Shown: piece by piece, positions 45,007 through 53,194 of the stretch
Position numbering within the stretch: position 1 is the first letter of the stretch
Layout: every line of letters begins with the position of its first letter
Origin: Leeia speluncae
GTDB lineage: Bacteria > Pseudomonadota > Gammaproteobacteria > Burkholderiales > Leeiaceae
Assembly: GCF_020564625.1 (NCBI RefSeq)
Contig: NZ_JAJBZT010000011.1
Span: 58,617 to 122,616 of the forward strand
Length of the DNA: 64,000 bases
Direction of reading: 5' to 3'
Notes under the pieces: generated by a model
Told to the model about the DNA's origin: nothing
Seen by the model: only the letters and a program-made list of their open reading frames with translations
Database searches by the model: none
Position numbers and translations under genes: made by a program

Positions 45007-46269
45007 TTAATTCCAAGGATGGCGCGGCGGGCTAATTTGATTTAATGCATAGTTTCCAATATGAAAATATTTCCAACGCACAGGATCATGCAGCGTGTGT
45101 GTGCGGGCATTTCGCCAGTGTCGGTCTAAATTATGGGCTTTTAATGTAGCGCGCGTCCCTGCTAGCTCAAACAGTTTATTTGTTGCCTCAATAGCAATTT
45201 CTGTTGTCAGTACTTTCGCTTCCGATGTTGCTAGCGTTGCTGCATTTACTGTTGTTTCATTGGGGGAAATAAGTGCTTCATCAATCTTTTTACCCGCTCT
45301 TTCTAATAGTGCTTCTGCTGCATGCAGTTTAATCACTAAGTGGCCAATCGCACTGACCGTGAACGGATCTTCTGATGCTTTTTCCTTTCCGCTATCAATC
45401 CATGGTCGGCTTTGATTTTTGATAAAGGTAATCGTATCTTCAAGCGCACCTTTCGCAATTCCCCCATCAATGGCTGCTTGAATGATTTGTGAAATGGCAC
45501 CCGCTGCAGTGGGTGTATCAAATGCATCGACCGGAATGACTCTGCTTTTTGCGACTTTTACTTGTTCAATCTTAATCGAGCCTGAAGCCGTTGTTCGTTG
45601 GCCAAAACTAGACCAATCATTAATAACCGTTAACCCGTCTGCTTGGCGATCGGTAAAGACTAAGAAGCCTTTTCCTTCGTCATTGACAGCGACGATAGGT
45701 ACTAGGTGGGCTAGTAAAGCACCTGTGGTATAGAATTTTTCGCCAGTAACAGTAACAAAATCACCATGATCGGTTAGTTTCGTTTCAAAGGCAGCAACGT
45801 TTTTACTGTTCTTTTCTGAGAACGCATTTCCAAAACGGTAACCTTTTAGCACCAAGCCAAATAAGTCTTTTTTCTGCTCTTCTGTACCATCTAAAGCAAT
45901 ATGCGCATTCAACGCCAAATGATTTTGGGTGATTTGGGCAATGCTAGAGTCGCCAGAAGCAATAATTTTAATGACTTCAGCTAACGTCGCATAAGAAACC
46001 GCCGCACCGCCATACGCTTTAGGAATATTGATTCCCCATAAGCCACTTTGCGAATACGCATCAATTTCTTTAATTGGCAAAATACCTTCGCTATCTCTTA
46101 GCCCTGCATGTCGAATAAACTCCCCTGCTAGTTTGTGGGCAATTTCAATCGCTTCTGCATCGCTTTTAATAATATGAGCAGGGGTTTCTACTTTTTTTAA
46201 TGGGGCAAATGTATCTTGCGCGTTAACTCGTGGAGCGGATCGTAACTCTTGTTCGGTATAGGTACTCAT
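45007..46269 (-). CDS. sfnB: SfnB family sulfur-acquisition oxidoreductase
   Basis: About 420 aa from ATG 46269 with AAGGAC upstream; the longer frame runs through the sigma-54 promoter and is not translated. Acyl-CoA dehydrogenase fold: GLWGINIPKAYGGAAVSYATLAEVIKIIASGDSSIAQI, FGNAFSEKNSKNV, VTGEKFYTTGALLAHLVPIVAV, DWSSFGQRTTASGSIKIEQVKV, LDRHWRNARTHTLHDPVRWKYFHIGNYAL. The ending and overall sequence match SfnB, found next to sfnR/sfnG in pseudomonads. Its chemistry is not settled in the family. Third protein of this fold in the window. Confidence 0.9.
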   Translation of the reverse strand: MSTYTEQELRSAPRVNAQDTFAPLKKVETPAHIIKSDAEAIEIAHKLAGEFIRHAGLRDSEGILPIKEIDAYSQSGLWGINIPKAYGGAAVSYATLAEVIKIIASGDSSIAQITQNHLALNAHIALDGTEEQKKDLFGLVLKGYRFGNAFSEKNSKNVAAFETKLTDHGDFVTVTGEKFYTTGALLAHLVPIVAVNDEGKGFLVFTDRQADGLTVINDWSSFGQRTTASGSIKIEQVKVAKSRVIPVDAFDTPTAAGAISQIIQAAIDGGIAKGALEDTITFIKNQSRPWIDSGKEKASEDPFTVSAIGHLVIKLHAAEALLERAGKKIDEALISPNETTVNAATLATSEAKVLTTEIAIEATNKLFELAGTRATLKAHNLDRHWRNARTHTLHDPVRWKYFHIGNYALNQISPPRHPWN

Positions 46270-46321
46270 CAATATGTCCTTTATGTTTATCGCTAAAGAG
46301 AGTGGTTTACACCTATACATT

Positions 46322-46337
46322 GGCAAGTTCTGTGCCA
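46322..46337 (-). promoter_or_regulatory. Sigma-54 promoter of sfnB
   Basis: On the minus strand TGGCACA-GAAC-TTGCC, matching TGGCAYR-N4-TTGCW except the last base. About 53 nt upstream of the start. Upstream are TGCTGAT/ATCAACA elements (46414-46433) and TTGATCAATATCAA (46504-46517), possible activator sites. Confidence 0.75.
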
Positions 46338-46605
46338 TGTTTTTTGATCGAAAAAAGTTAAATAAGATGCTGTTTCACTTACTTTTTGCTGCATGGCAAA
46401 CAGTCGATGTGCATTGCTGATCTTCCATCAACATTTCAAAAATTGGCACAAATAAAGGGAGCGTTGAATTTAACGATCTATTGATGGGTAAAACTAAATG
46501 ACGTTGATCAATATCAATCATTGAAAAGTGCGAAATTTTAATTAGCTGCTAAACTAAAATTTGAGTGTTCAACGCTAATCTATTTTCATTACATTAATTA
46601 TCAGC

Positions 46606-47754
46606 ATGACAAACGCAGCCCAAGGTTATTTCCCAGCTTACACAGATGCCCTCTTTTCTTTCTTGCAGGATTGGAAACAGTTGCATCCAAATGCAGGTGT
46701 GTTTGCTTTTATTGCAGAAGCAGACATCGAAGTGGTATCGCAACTCCAAAAGTCGTGTAATCAGCTTGGTATCACGCTGGTGGGTGGTGTTTTTCCATCG
46801 GTAATTTCTAGTGATGGCATCCACAAGCGTGGGATATGCTTAATTAATGTGCCTGAAATGCCGCCTTATTTTCTGTTAAATCAGGCCGGTTTAGGTGTGG
46901 CGGGTGAACGCATAGCTGAGCAGGTATTAAACAAGCTAGAACAGCTTCAATCTACTGATGAAACTTGCACATTATTTTTGATTTTTGATGTGCTGATTCC
47001 AGACATAGCAAGCCGTTTGGATGATCTTTACCTGAAGATAGAAGATCGAGTGAACTATGCCGGGTTATGCGCTGGCAGTGAAACCTTCCAACCAATTGCT
47101 TCTGTTTTTAGTAATGATCTGCAACTAACCAAAGGTCTACTGGCGATTCTATGGCCAGAGACTCACAAGTTTATCGTGCAGCATGGGTTTTCCATGCCTA
47201 ATCAGATGTTGATGGCGACGAGTACCCATGGTAACCGCATTACACAAATCAACTGGAAACCAGCATTTGAGGCTTACCAAGAACTCATCCATCAAAAGTA
47301 TGATGTACTATTAAATAAAGATAACTTTTATCAGTATGCTGTGCATTACCCGTTAGGCTTGGTGCGAGCGGCAGATCAAATTGTCGTTCGGATTCCTATT
47401 CTTTTAGATGATGATGGCGCTTTAATTTGCAGTGGCGAAATTCCAGAAAATGCCATGCTAACGTTATTCCAAGCACCTCCCCCCAACCCAAACCATTTTG
47501 TAAATGAGCTTGCAGAGGAAATTTCTCATACCGCGACAACAACAGAATCCATGCATTTAGTGTTTTACTGTGCAGGTAGAAAAATGCACATGGGCGAAGG
47601 CGCGCAAACAGAAATTGATGGGTTGTACGAAAAAAGTGGAGATAAAGAAATGCTAGGGGCACTTACCCTAGGAGAAATTGGTACCAGTTCTGTTGGTGGT
47701 CAACCTGTGTTTCATAACATGGCATTAGTCGTATGCGAGTTAAGTCATGAATAA
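46606..47754 (+). CDS. FIST-domain sensory protein (FIST N + C)
   Basis: 382 aa, cytoplasmic. N-terminal FIST domain (PNAGVFAFIAEADIEVV, GITLVGGVFPSVISSDGIHKRGICLINV) and FIST_C (AFEAYQELIHQKYDVLLNKDNFYQYAVHYPLGLVRA; FVNELAEEISHTATTTESMHLVFYCAGRKMHMG). FIST modules are thought to sense small molecules such as amino acids. It overlaps the following GGDEF-EAL gene by 8 nt, so the two probably form one signalling unit feeding c-di-GMP turnover. Weak ribosome-binding site. Confidence 0.88.
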   Translation: MTNAAQGYFPAYTDALFSFLQDWKQLHPNAGVFAFIAEADIEVVSQLQKSCNQLGITLVGGVFPSVISSDGIHKRGICLINVPEMPPYFLLNQAGLGVAGERIAEQVLNKLEQLQSTDETCTLFLIFDVLIPDIASRLDDLYLKIEDRVNYAGLCAGSETFQPIASVFSNDLQLTKGLLAILWPETHKFIVQHGFSMPNQMLMATSTHGNRITQINWKPAFEAYQELIHQKYDVLLNKDNFYQYAVHYPLGLVRAADQIVVRIPILLDDDGALICSGEIPENAMLTLFQAPPPNPNHFVNELAEEISHTATTTESMHLVFYCAGRKMHMGEGAQTEIDGLYEKSGDKEMLGALTLGEIGTSSVGGQPVFHNMALVVCELSHE

Positions 47755-50692
47755 AGATTTTGCCCTTGTTATTTTATACGATTTAACGCTAACCATTGGC
47801 TCTGAAGTCACGTTAGATAAGCTGCTACCAAAAGTGATGCAGCGATTTTTATTCCATCTCTCCTACCCTGTTGGACTTATCTTAAAAAGAGATACCAGTA
47901 ATAGCCAATATCACCAAATTATTGATAGCGTGGGTGATTACTCTTTTACTTCTTTAAAAACAGAGCATCAATCTGTCCTGATCACGGGCGTTGGACATGA
48001 GCCATGTTTATCAACAAATGCTCAGTTACTGAGCACTTTTAGCCAAAGAAGAAAGTACACACAGGCAGCTTGGTTCCCGATTGATGGTGAGTACAGTTAT
48101 TTGTTTCTAACAGACTCTACCTTAGAAACTGATATTCCCCTAAACGAAGTTTTTTCTCCAGTGATTAGAAATTTGGCACGGGCTATTGGTCTGTGCCAAC
48201 GAAGTGAACAACTCACACAAAACCTAACTCAAGATAGAGATGAAGCAAGGGCTGAGCTTGCTAAAACCTTGCAAAAGGTAGAACACGAGCGGGCATTTTT
48301 AACGAGTTTAAAAAACACAATTCCGGATCTCGTTTGGTTAAAAGATAAAGATGGTATTTATCTGTCTTGTAACCCAAAGTTTGAAGCACTATTTGGCCAT
48401 AAAGAATCTGAAATCGTCGGAAAGACTGACTTCGACTTTGTTTCTAAAGAATTAGCAGAGTTTTTCCGAGCGCATGATAAACGGGCGATGTATGCCGGTA
48501 AGGCGATGCAGAATGAAGAATGGCTTCGTTTTGCCGCAGACGGTTACGAGGGACTTTTTCAGACAACTAAAATCCCAATGTACGATGACAAAGGTGCACT
48601 CTTAGGCGTACTTGGCATTGCACACGACATTACCGAACTGAAAGCTGCGCAAGATAGGCTCCAACTGTCTGCTAGTGTGTTCCGATCTGCGCGTGAAGGC
48701 ATCATGATCACTTCTCCAGAAGGTAAAATTCTGGAAGTGAATGATATGTTTTGCTCGATTACTGGCTATGTACGTGAAGAAGCGGTTGGGCAAAACCCTC
48801 GTATTTTAAATTCTGGACGACATTCGCAAGCGTTTTATCAACACATTTGGGCCTCGATTAAAGACAGAGGGCATTGGTCTGGTGAAATTTGGAATCGCCG
48901 TAAAAATGGTGAGGAATATCCAGAAGTCTTAACGATTACAGCGGTAAAAGATGCCCAAGGCACCCTCACCCACTATGTCGCATTATTTGCAGATATTACA
49001 GAGATTAAGCGCCAGCAACGTGAACTTGAGCGAATGGCGCATTTCGACCCGTTAACGGGTTTGGCCAATCGCAGTTTGTTGGCCGATCGCTTATCGCAAG
49101 GCATGTACGGGGTAAAACGCAGAAGCCAGTCTCTGGCGGTTGCCTTTTTAGACTTTGATGGCTTTAAATTAATTAATGATCAATTCGGGCATCAAACAGG
49201 TGATCAACTTCTTTCTATCGTTGCAGGAAGAATGTCTTCTCTCATGCGTGAGGGAGATACATTAGCGAGATGGGGAGGCGATGAATTCATCGCTGTATTT
49301 ATGGATTTGCACACCAATGGTGATGCAGAGCACTTACTTCAAAGACTGCTGAAAGAAGTTGAAAAGGTAGTCGAGATTAATAGTAAACAGCTCAAAATTA
49401 GCGCCAGCATTGGGGTGACCTATTATCCACAATCAGAAGATGTGGATGCGGATCAGCTGCTTCGTCAGGCAGATCAAGCCATGTACCAAGCAAAACTTGC
49501 GGGAAAAGGCCGTTTACATACCTACGACCCGCAAGCAGATAAGTTGGTACGTGGTCACAATGAAGCGATCGAAAATGTGTTGTCGGCAATTCATCAAGAT
49601 CAATTTGAGCTCTTCTATCAGCCCAAAGTCAATATGCGGACAGGAGAGCTAATTGGCCTTGAGGCTCTTCTCCGCTGGCGCCATCCTGAAAGAGGACTAC
49701 TACCACCTTCTGTCTTTATTTCGACAATCGAGAACCATCCAATTGCGATCGACGTTGGCCATTGGGTGTTAAATCGGGCGATTAAAGATATCCAATATTT
49801 AGAATCAGAAGGGATTCACACCAAAGTCAGTATTAATGTCAGTGCACTTGAATTACAACAGCCAGACTTTGTTGGGCATTTGTCCGAAACATTAAGCAAC
49901 GCGCAAGGGGTAAAACCTGGGCAATTAGAGCTAGAACTATTGGAAAGTAGCGCCTTACAAGACATTAACCAAGTGTCAGATGTGCTGCGTGCTGTGCAAT
50001 TATTAGGTGTCACCAGTGCCATAGATGATTTTGGTACAGGCTATTCATCACTTACCTATCTAAAACGGCTACCCGCCCAAACGCTAAAAATAGACCAAAG
50101 CTTTGTACGCGATATGGTGATGGACGCAGAAGATGTTGCCATCTTAGAAGGCATTATTGGCTTAGCAAAAGCTTTTGACCGTCAGTTGATTGCAGAAGGG
50201 GTAGAAACCATTGATCATGGCGTAATGTTGCTTCAACTGGGGTGTGAATTAGGCCAAGGTTACGGCATTGCAAGGCCGATGCCCTTAAACCAACTGCTAG
50301 GATGGTTGACTAATTGGACTCCGAACCCAAGATGGCAAGCCGTTCATGTGATCACAGAAGAAGATCGTCCACTATTCTTTGCGGGGATTGAGCATCGTGC
50401 TTGGGCTGCCGCATTAGAGGAGTATCTAAGAGGTATGCGTAAAGCGCCTCCTCCTTTGGGTGAGACACAATGCCAATTTGGGAAGTGGCTAAACAAATTT
50501 ATAGCGGCAAGAACAAATACACAATCTCACTATGCACACTTAGTAGGTTTACATCACCGTATTCATCAACACGCTTCTTCTCTTGTCTCTTTAAACACCG
50601 ACAACAAACCTGAAAAGGCACTTGCTGGCCTCCCCGCGCTTCATGAAATGAAAAGTGAGTTTCTTCTGCAGTTAGAAGCATTACTTAGATAA
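47747..50692 (+). CDS. GAF-PAS-PAS-GGDEF-EAL protein with C-terminal CZB zinc-binding domain
   Basis: 981 aa, soluble. Residues ~1-150 look like a GAF-type sensor; a short coiled coil follows (LTQDRDEARAELAKTLQKVE). PAS 1 at ~185-300 (IPDLVWLKDKDGIYLSCNPKFEALFG), PAS 2 at ~305-430 (REGIMITSPEGKILEVNDMFCSITGY). GGDEF motif G510-F514 intact; EAL motif E639-L641 intact, with DDFGTGYSSLTYLKRLP and EGVET. The last ~100 residues are a CZB domain: H883, C909 in CQFGKWL, H936 and H940 in LHHRIH, the expected zinc ligands. Both c-di-GMP synthesis and breakdown look possible, gated by zinc or its oxidation state. Coupled to the FIST gene. Confidence 0.92.
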   Translation: MNKDFALVILYDLTLTIGSEVTLDKLLPKVMQRFLFHLSYPVGLILKRDTSNSQYHQIIDSVGDYSFTSLKTEHQSVLITGVGHEPCLSTNAQLLSTFSQRRKYTQAAWFPIDGEYSYLFLTDSTLETDIPLNEVFSPVIRNLARAIGLCQRSEQLTQNLTQDRDEARAELAKTLQKVEHERAFLTSLKNTIPDLVWLKDKDGIYLSCNPKFEALFGHKESEIVGKTDFDFVSKELAEFFRAHDKRAMYAGKAMQNEEWLRFAADGYEGLFQTTKIPMYDDKGALLGVLGIAHDITELKAAQDRLQLSASVFRSAREGIMITSPEGKILEVNDMFCSITGYVREEAVGQNPRILNSGRHSQAFYQHIWASIKDRGHWSGEIWNRRKNGEEYPEVLTITAVKDAQGTLTHYVALFADITEIKRQQRELERMAHFDPLTGLANRSLLADRLSQGMYGVKRRSQSLAVAFLDFDGFKLINDQFGHQTGDQLLSIVAGRMSSLMREGDTLARWGGDEFIAVFMDLHTNGDAEHLLQRLLKEVEKVVEINSKQLKISASIGVTYYPQSEDVDADQLLRQADQAMYQAKLAGKGRLHTYDPQADKLVRGHNEAIENVLSAIHQDQFELFYQPKVNMRTGELIGLEALLRWRHPERGLLPPSVFISTIENHPIAIDVGHWVLNRAIKDIQYLESEGIHTKVSINVSALELQQPDFVGHLSETLSNAQGVKPGQLELELLESSALQDINQVSDVLRAVQLLGVTSAIDDFGTGYSSLTYLKRLPAQTLKIDQSFVRDMVMDAEDVAILEGIIGLAKAFDRQLIAEGVETIDHGVMLLQLGCELGQGYGIARPMPLNQLLGWLTNWTPNPRWQAVHVITEEDRPLFFAGIEHRAWAAALEEYLRGMRKAPPPLGETQCQFGKWLNKFIAARTNTQSHYAHLVGLHHRIHQHASSLVSLNTDNKPEKALAGLPALHEMKSEFLLQLEALLR

Positions 50693-50702
50693 CATCTACA
50701 AT

Positions 50703-50751
50703 CTCACAATAAAATTGTATACATATTAATTGGTAGCAATTTTATTGTGAG
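50703..50751. promoter_or_regulatory. 15-bp perfect inverted repeat upstream of iolG (operator-like)
   Basis: CTCACAATAAAATTG (50703-50717) and CAATTTTATTGTGAG (50737-50751) with a 19-nt spacer. Each arm contains CAAT-N3-ATTG, itself nearly palindromic. The spacer starts with TATACATATT, giving TTGTATACAT at 50715-50724. No T-run, so an operator pair is more likely than a terminator. The RpiR or LacI regulators of this region are candidates for binding. Confidence 0.55.
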
Positions 50752-50949
50752 GACTATACATACACATCAATCCAAATTTCTAGATTAGCCTGCTAATTAT
50801 TAGGAAGTCATGACGAAATATCGTCATTCTTCTTCGTGCCCTCTATTTGCCCTCCTTGTATATTTTTCAAAACTTCGCAGCAAGCTAGAAGTTGTGCGGT
50901 GTCACAGCCTTTAGCCATTACATTTCTAATAAAGAATAGAGGAACAAAA

Positions 50950-51960
50950 ATGACTTTACGCGTTGGTGTGATTGGTACAGGTGCAATTGGTAAAGAGCAT
51001 ATCCGCCGTTTGGATAAAAAACTGGCAGGTGCTTCTGTTGTTGCTGTGAACGATATCAACAAAGAAGATGCATTGAATTTTGTCAGTAGCGAAGGCATTA
51101 ACGCTAAGTTTTTTGATAATCCACACGACTTAATCAAGTCTGCAGATGTAGATGCGGTGGTTGTTACCTCTTGGGGCCCTACGCACGAAGAGTTTGTCTT
51201 AGCGTCTATTGCTGCAGGTAAGCCAGTATTTTGTGAAAAACCATTGGCAACCACGGCAGAAGGTTGCTACCGCATTGTAGAGGCAGAAATTAAGTCTGGT
51301 AAAAAGTTGGTTCAAGTCGGTTTTATGCGCCGTTTTGATGCGGGCTATCGCCAACTAAAAGCCGCGATTGATAGTGGTAAGTTCGGTGCGCCACTCATCG
51401 TTAACGCCGCACACCGTAACCCTTCTGTGCCAGATTCTTATGTTGGTGATATGCCAATCACTGATACGTTTGTCCATGAAATTGATGTACTACGTTGGTT
51501 ATTAAATGACGACTACGCAACCGTACAAGTCATTTCTGCAAAAAATTCTAAATATGCCAATGCAAATCTGAAAGACCCAATCTTAGTCTTGTTAGAAACC
51601 AAATCAGGCATTCGTATTAATGGTGAAATTTTTGTGAACTGCAAATACGGTTACGATATTCAGTGCCAAGTCGTCGCTGAAGAAGGCATCTTTAGCCTAC
51701 CAGAGCCAAGCAGCTTACTCATCCGTCAAGAAGAAAAACTATCTACCGTTATCATGAATGATTGGAAGCTTCGTTTCATTGATTCTTACGATGTAGAACT
51801 TCAACAATGGATTAACGATACCAAAGCAGGCACGGTGACAGGCCCAACCGCATGGGACGGCTACTTCACCGCCGTGACAGCAGATGCATGTATCGAAGCG
51901 AAAAATAGCGGCAAGATTATCTCTATTCAAACACCACCAACCCCAGACTTCTATTTATAA
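50950..51960 (+). CDS. iolG: Inositol 2-dehydrogenase (Gfo/Idh/MocA family)
   Basis: About 336 aa from ATG 50950 with AGAGGAAC upstream; the 38 codons before it in the longer frame carry no family signal. Rossmann motif [18 protein letters not shown], catalytic K97 in FCEKPLATT, and the D/H pair region [16 protein letters not shown]. Matches Iol[19 protein letters not shown]. It oxidises myo-inositol to scyllo-inosose with NAD+. Followed after 76 nt by the iolH-like gene. Confidence 0.9.
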   Translation: MTLRVGVIGTGAIGKEHIRRLDKKLAGASVVAVNDINKEDALNFVSSEGINAKFFDNPHDLIKSADVDAVVVTSWGPTHEEFVLASIAAGKPVFCEKPLATTAEGCYRIVEAEIKSGKKLVQVGFMRRFDAGYRQLKAAIDSGKFGAPLIVNAAHRNPSVPDSYVGDMPITDTFVHEIDVLRWLLNDDYATVQVISAKNSKYANANLKDPILVLLETKSGIRINGEIFVNCKYGYDIQCQVVAEEGIFSLPEPSSLLIRQEEKLSTVIMNDWKLRFIDSYDVELQQWINDTKAGTVTGPTAWDGYFTAVTADACIEAKNSGKIISIQTPPTPDFYL

Positions 51961-51974
51961 GAAAGTCCGCTAGA

Positions 51975-51997
51975 TGGCCAGGGTGCATCTCTGGCCA
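51975..51997 (+). terminator. Intercistronic hairpin between iolG and the iolH-like gene
   Basis: TGGCCAG (51975-51981) and CTGGCCA (51991-51997), 9-nt loop, no T-run. It ends 39 nt before the next start; probably adjusts relative expression. Confidence 0.5.
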
Positions 51998-52036
51998 ATG
52001 GCAGGTGTAAAGCTTCACATCATAATGGAGATACGA

Positions 52037-52933
52037 ATGAAGATTGCTTTAGATCCGTACATGCATCGTCATCTTTCTTTGCCTGAATTGGTAAAAAAAG
52101 TCGCTGAACTTGGATACGAACACATTGAGCTCTCGCCACGCGCAGATTTTCTAGATTGGTGGGTGATGCCACGTGCTTACCCTGAGCGCATCAAAGAGTT
52201 TAAGCAAGCGTTAAAAGACCACGGCGTAAAACTGACAACCATTCAGCCAATGTACCGTTGGGCAAGCCCGTTTGAAGACGAGCGTCTAAACGCGATGAAG
52301 AACTGGAAAAAAGCCATCGAAATATCGGTTGAGATGGGGTGTGAGTTGATGATTTCTGAGTTTGGTCGTGGTGCCTCTCCTGAGCGTTCAGTAGGATTTG
52401 GGCCAAGCGTCAATACTCGCGAGCAGTGTGAGGCAGCTTGGTTAACATCGATTGAAGAGCTACTACCGATCTTCGAGCGTGAAGGCGTAACGCTATCTGT
52501 GGAAGCGCACCCTGAAGATTGGACGGAGACATTCCACCCTGCGATTGATATCGTCAAGATGATTGGTCATGACCGATTGAAGATGTCTTACATTGCGCCA
52601 CACACCTTCTACTACGGGGATGATATGGCAGCCATGCTGCGCGAAGTAGCTCCAATTTTGGCGCACGTTCGTGTCGCAGACACCTTTAACCACAAGGCAT
52701 CTTCTGGTTTACGCTATATCGTCAACCCACCGGGTTCGAATGTTCGTGTGCACCAGCACTTGGACATTGGCCAAGGTGAAATCAACTGGGATGTATTTTT
52801 CTCTACTTTGGCAGAAGTTGGCTTTGACGGTGTGATGTCTTCTTGTGTATTTGCTTGGGAAGAACGAGCAGATGAATCGTCTATCTTCATGCGTAATAAG
52901 ATGAACGAATACATCAAGCAATACTGGAAATAG
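52037..52933 (+). CDS. IolH-like sugar phosphate isomerase/epimerase (xylose isomerase-like TIM barrel)
   Basis: About 298 aa from ATG 52037, which has GGAG at good spacing; the longer frame reads through the hairpin. MKIALDPYMHRHLSLPELVKKVAELGYEHIELSPRADFL is the IolH-type start. Metal-site residues of the AP-endonuclease-2 fold are visible (SVEAHPEDW, IAPHTFYYG, HVRVADTFNH, VHQHLDIGQGEINW). Function of IolH is uncertain; it belongs with inositol degradation genes. Cotranscribed with iolG and ended by a terminator at 52963. Confidence 0.84.
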   Translation: MKIALDPYMHRHLSLPELVKKVAELGYEHIELSPRADFLDWWVMPRAYPERIKEFKQALKDHGVKLTTIQPMYRWASPFEDERLNAMKNWKKAIEISVEMGCELMISEFGRGASPERSVGFGPSVNTREQCEAAWLTSIEELLPIFEREGVTLSVEAHPEDWTETFHPAIDIVKMIGHDRLKMSYIAPHTFYYGDDMAAMLREVAPILAHVRVADTFNHKASSGLRYIVNPPGSNVRVHQHLDIGQGEINWDVFFSTLAEVGFDGVMSSCVFAWEERADESSIFMRNKMNEYIKQYWK

Positions 52934-52962
52934 TTTTATCTCAGCTCCTTTGGGTAATTGAT

Positions 52963-52992
52963 AGGGGAAACCGAATGGCTTCCCCTTTTTTT
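52963..52992 (+). terminator. Intrinsic terminator after the iolH-like gene
   Basis: AGGGGAA (52963-52969) pairs with TTCCCCT (52980-52986), inner CC/GG, loop GAAT, then a T-run. Confidence 0.88.
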
Positions 52993-53038
52993 CGTCCGCT
53001 TTGCACGATGATTCTAATGTGTTGCTCCCTCCTTGAAT

Positions 53039-53067
53039 TTGATTCCATTTGCGTTTACCCGCATAAT
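53039..53067 (+). promoter_or_regulatory. Sigma-70 promoter of osmC-ycaO
   Basis: TTGATT (53039-53044), 17-bp spacer, CATAAT (53062-53067). It places the transcript start near 53074, at the beginning of the structured leader. Confidence 0.5.
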
Positions 53068-53073
53068 TCTGGC

Positions 53074-53173
53074 ATTCGGCCTTGGGGCAGAAACCCCAGT
53101 TCGCATTCGAGCAACGCCAATCAGCGCTTAGCGCTTTACCCGGTGTCGTAGAAGGCCGGGGAAGTTTATTTTT
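53074..53173 (+). ncRNA. Structured leader RNA of osmC-ycaO, riboswitch or attenuator candidate
   Basis: About 120 nt of leader. TTCGGCCTT (53075-53083) can pair over nine bases with AAGGCCGGG (53152-53160), closing a multi-stem domain containing GGGG-CAGAAA-CCCC (53084-53097) and AGCGC/GCGCT. The last strand can instead pair CCGGG (53156-53160) with CCCGG (53139-53143), a terminator-like hairpin followed by TTTATTTTT. The two folds exclude each other, as in transcriptional riboswitches. GCATTCG occurs twice (53072 and 53103). I could not match it to a known riboswitch class. Confidence 0.5.
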
Positions 53174-53194
53174 GCGCTATTTTGGAGTTCTTTT

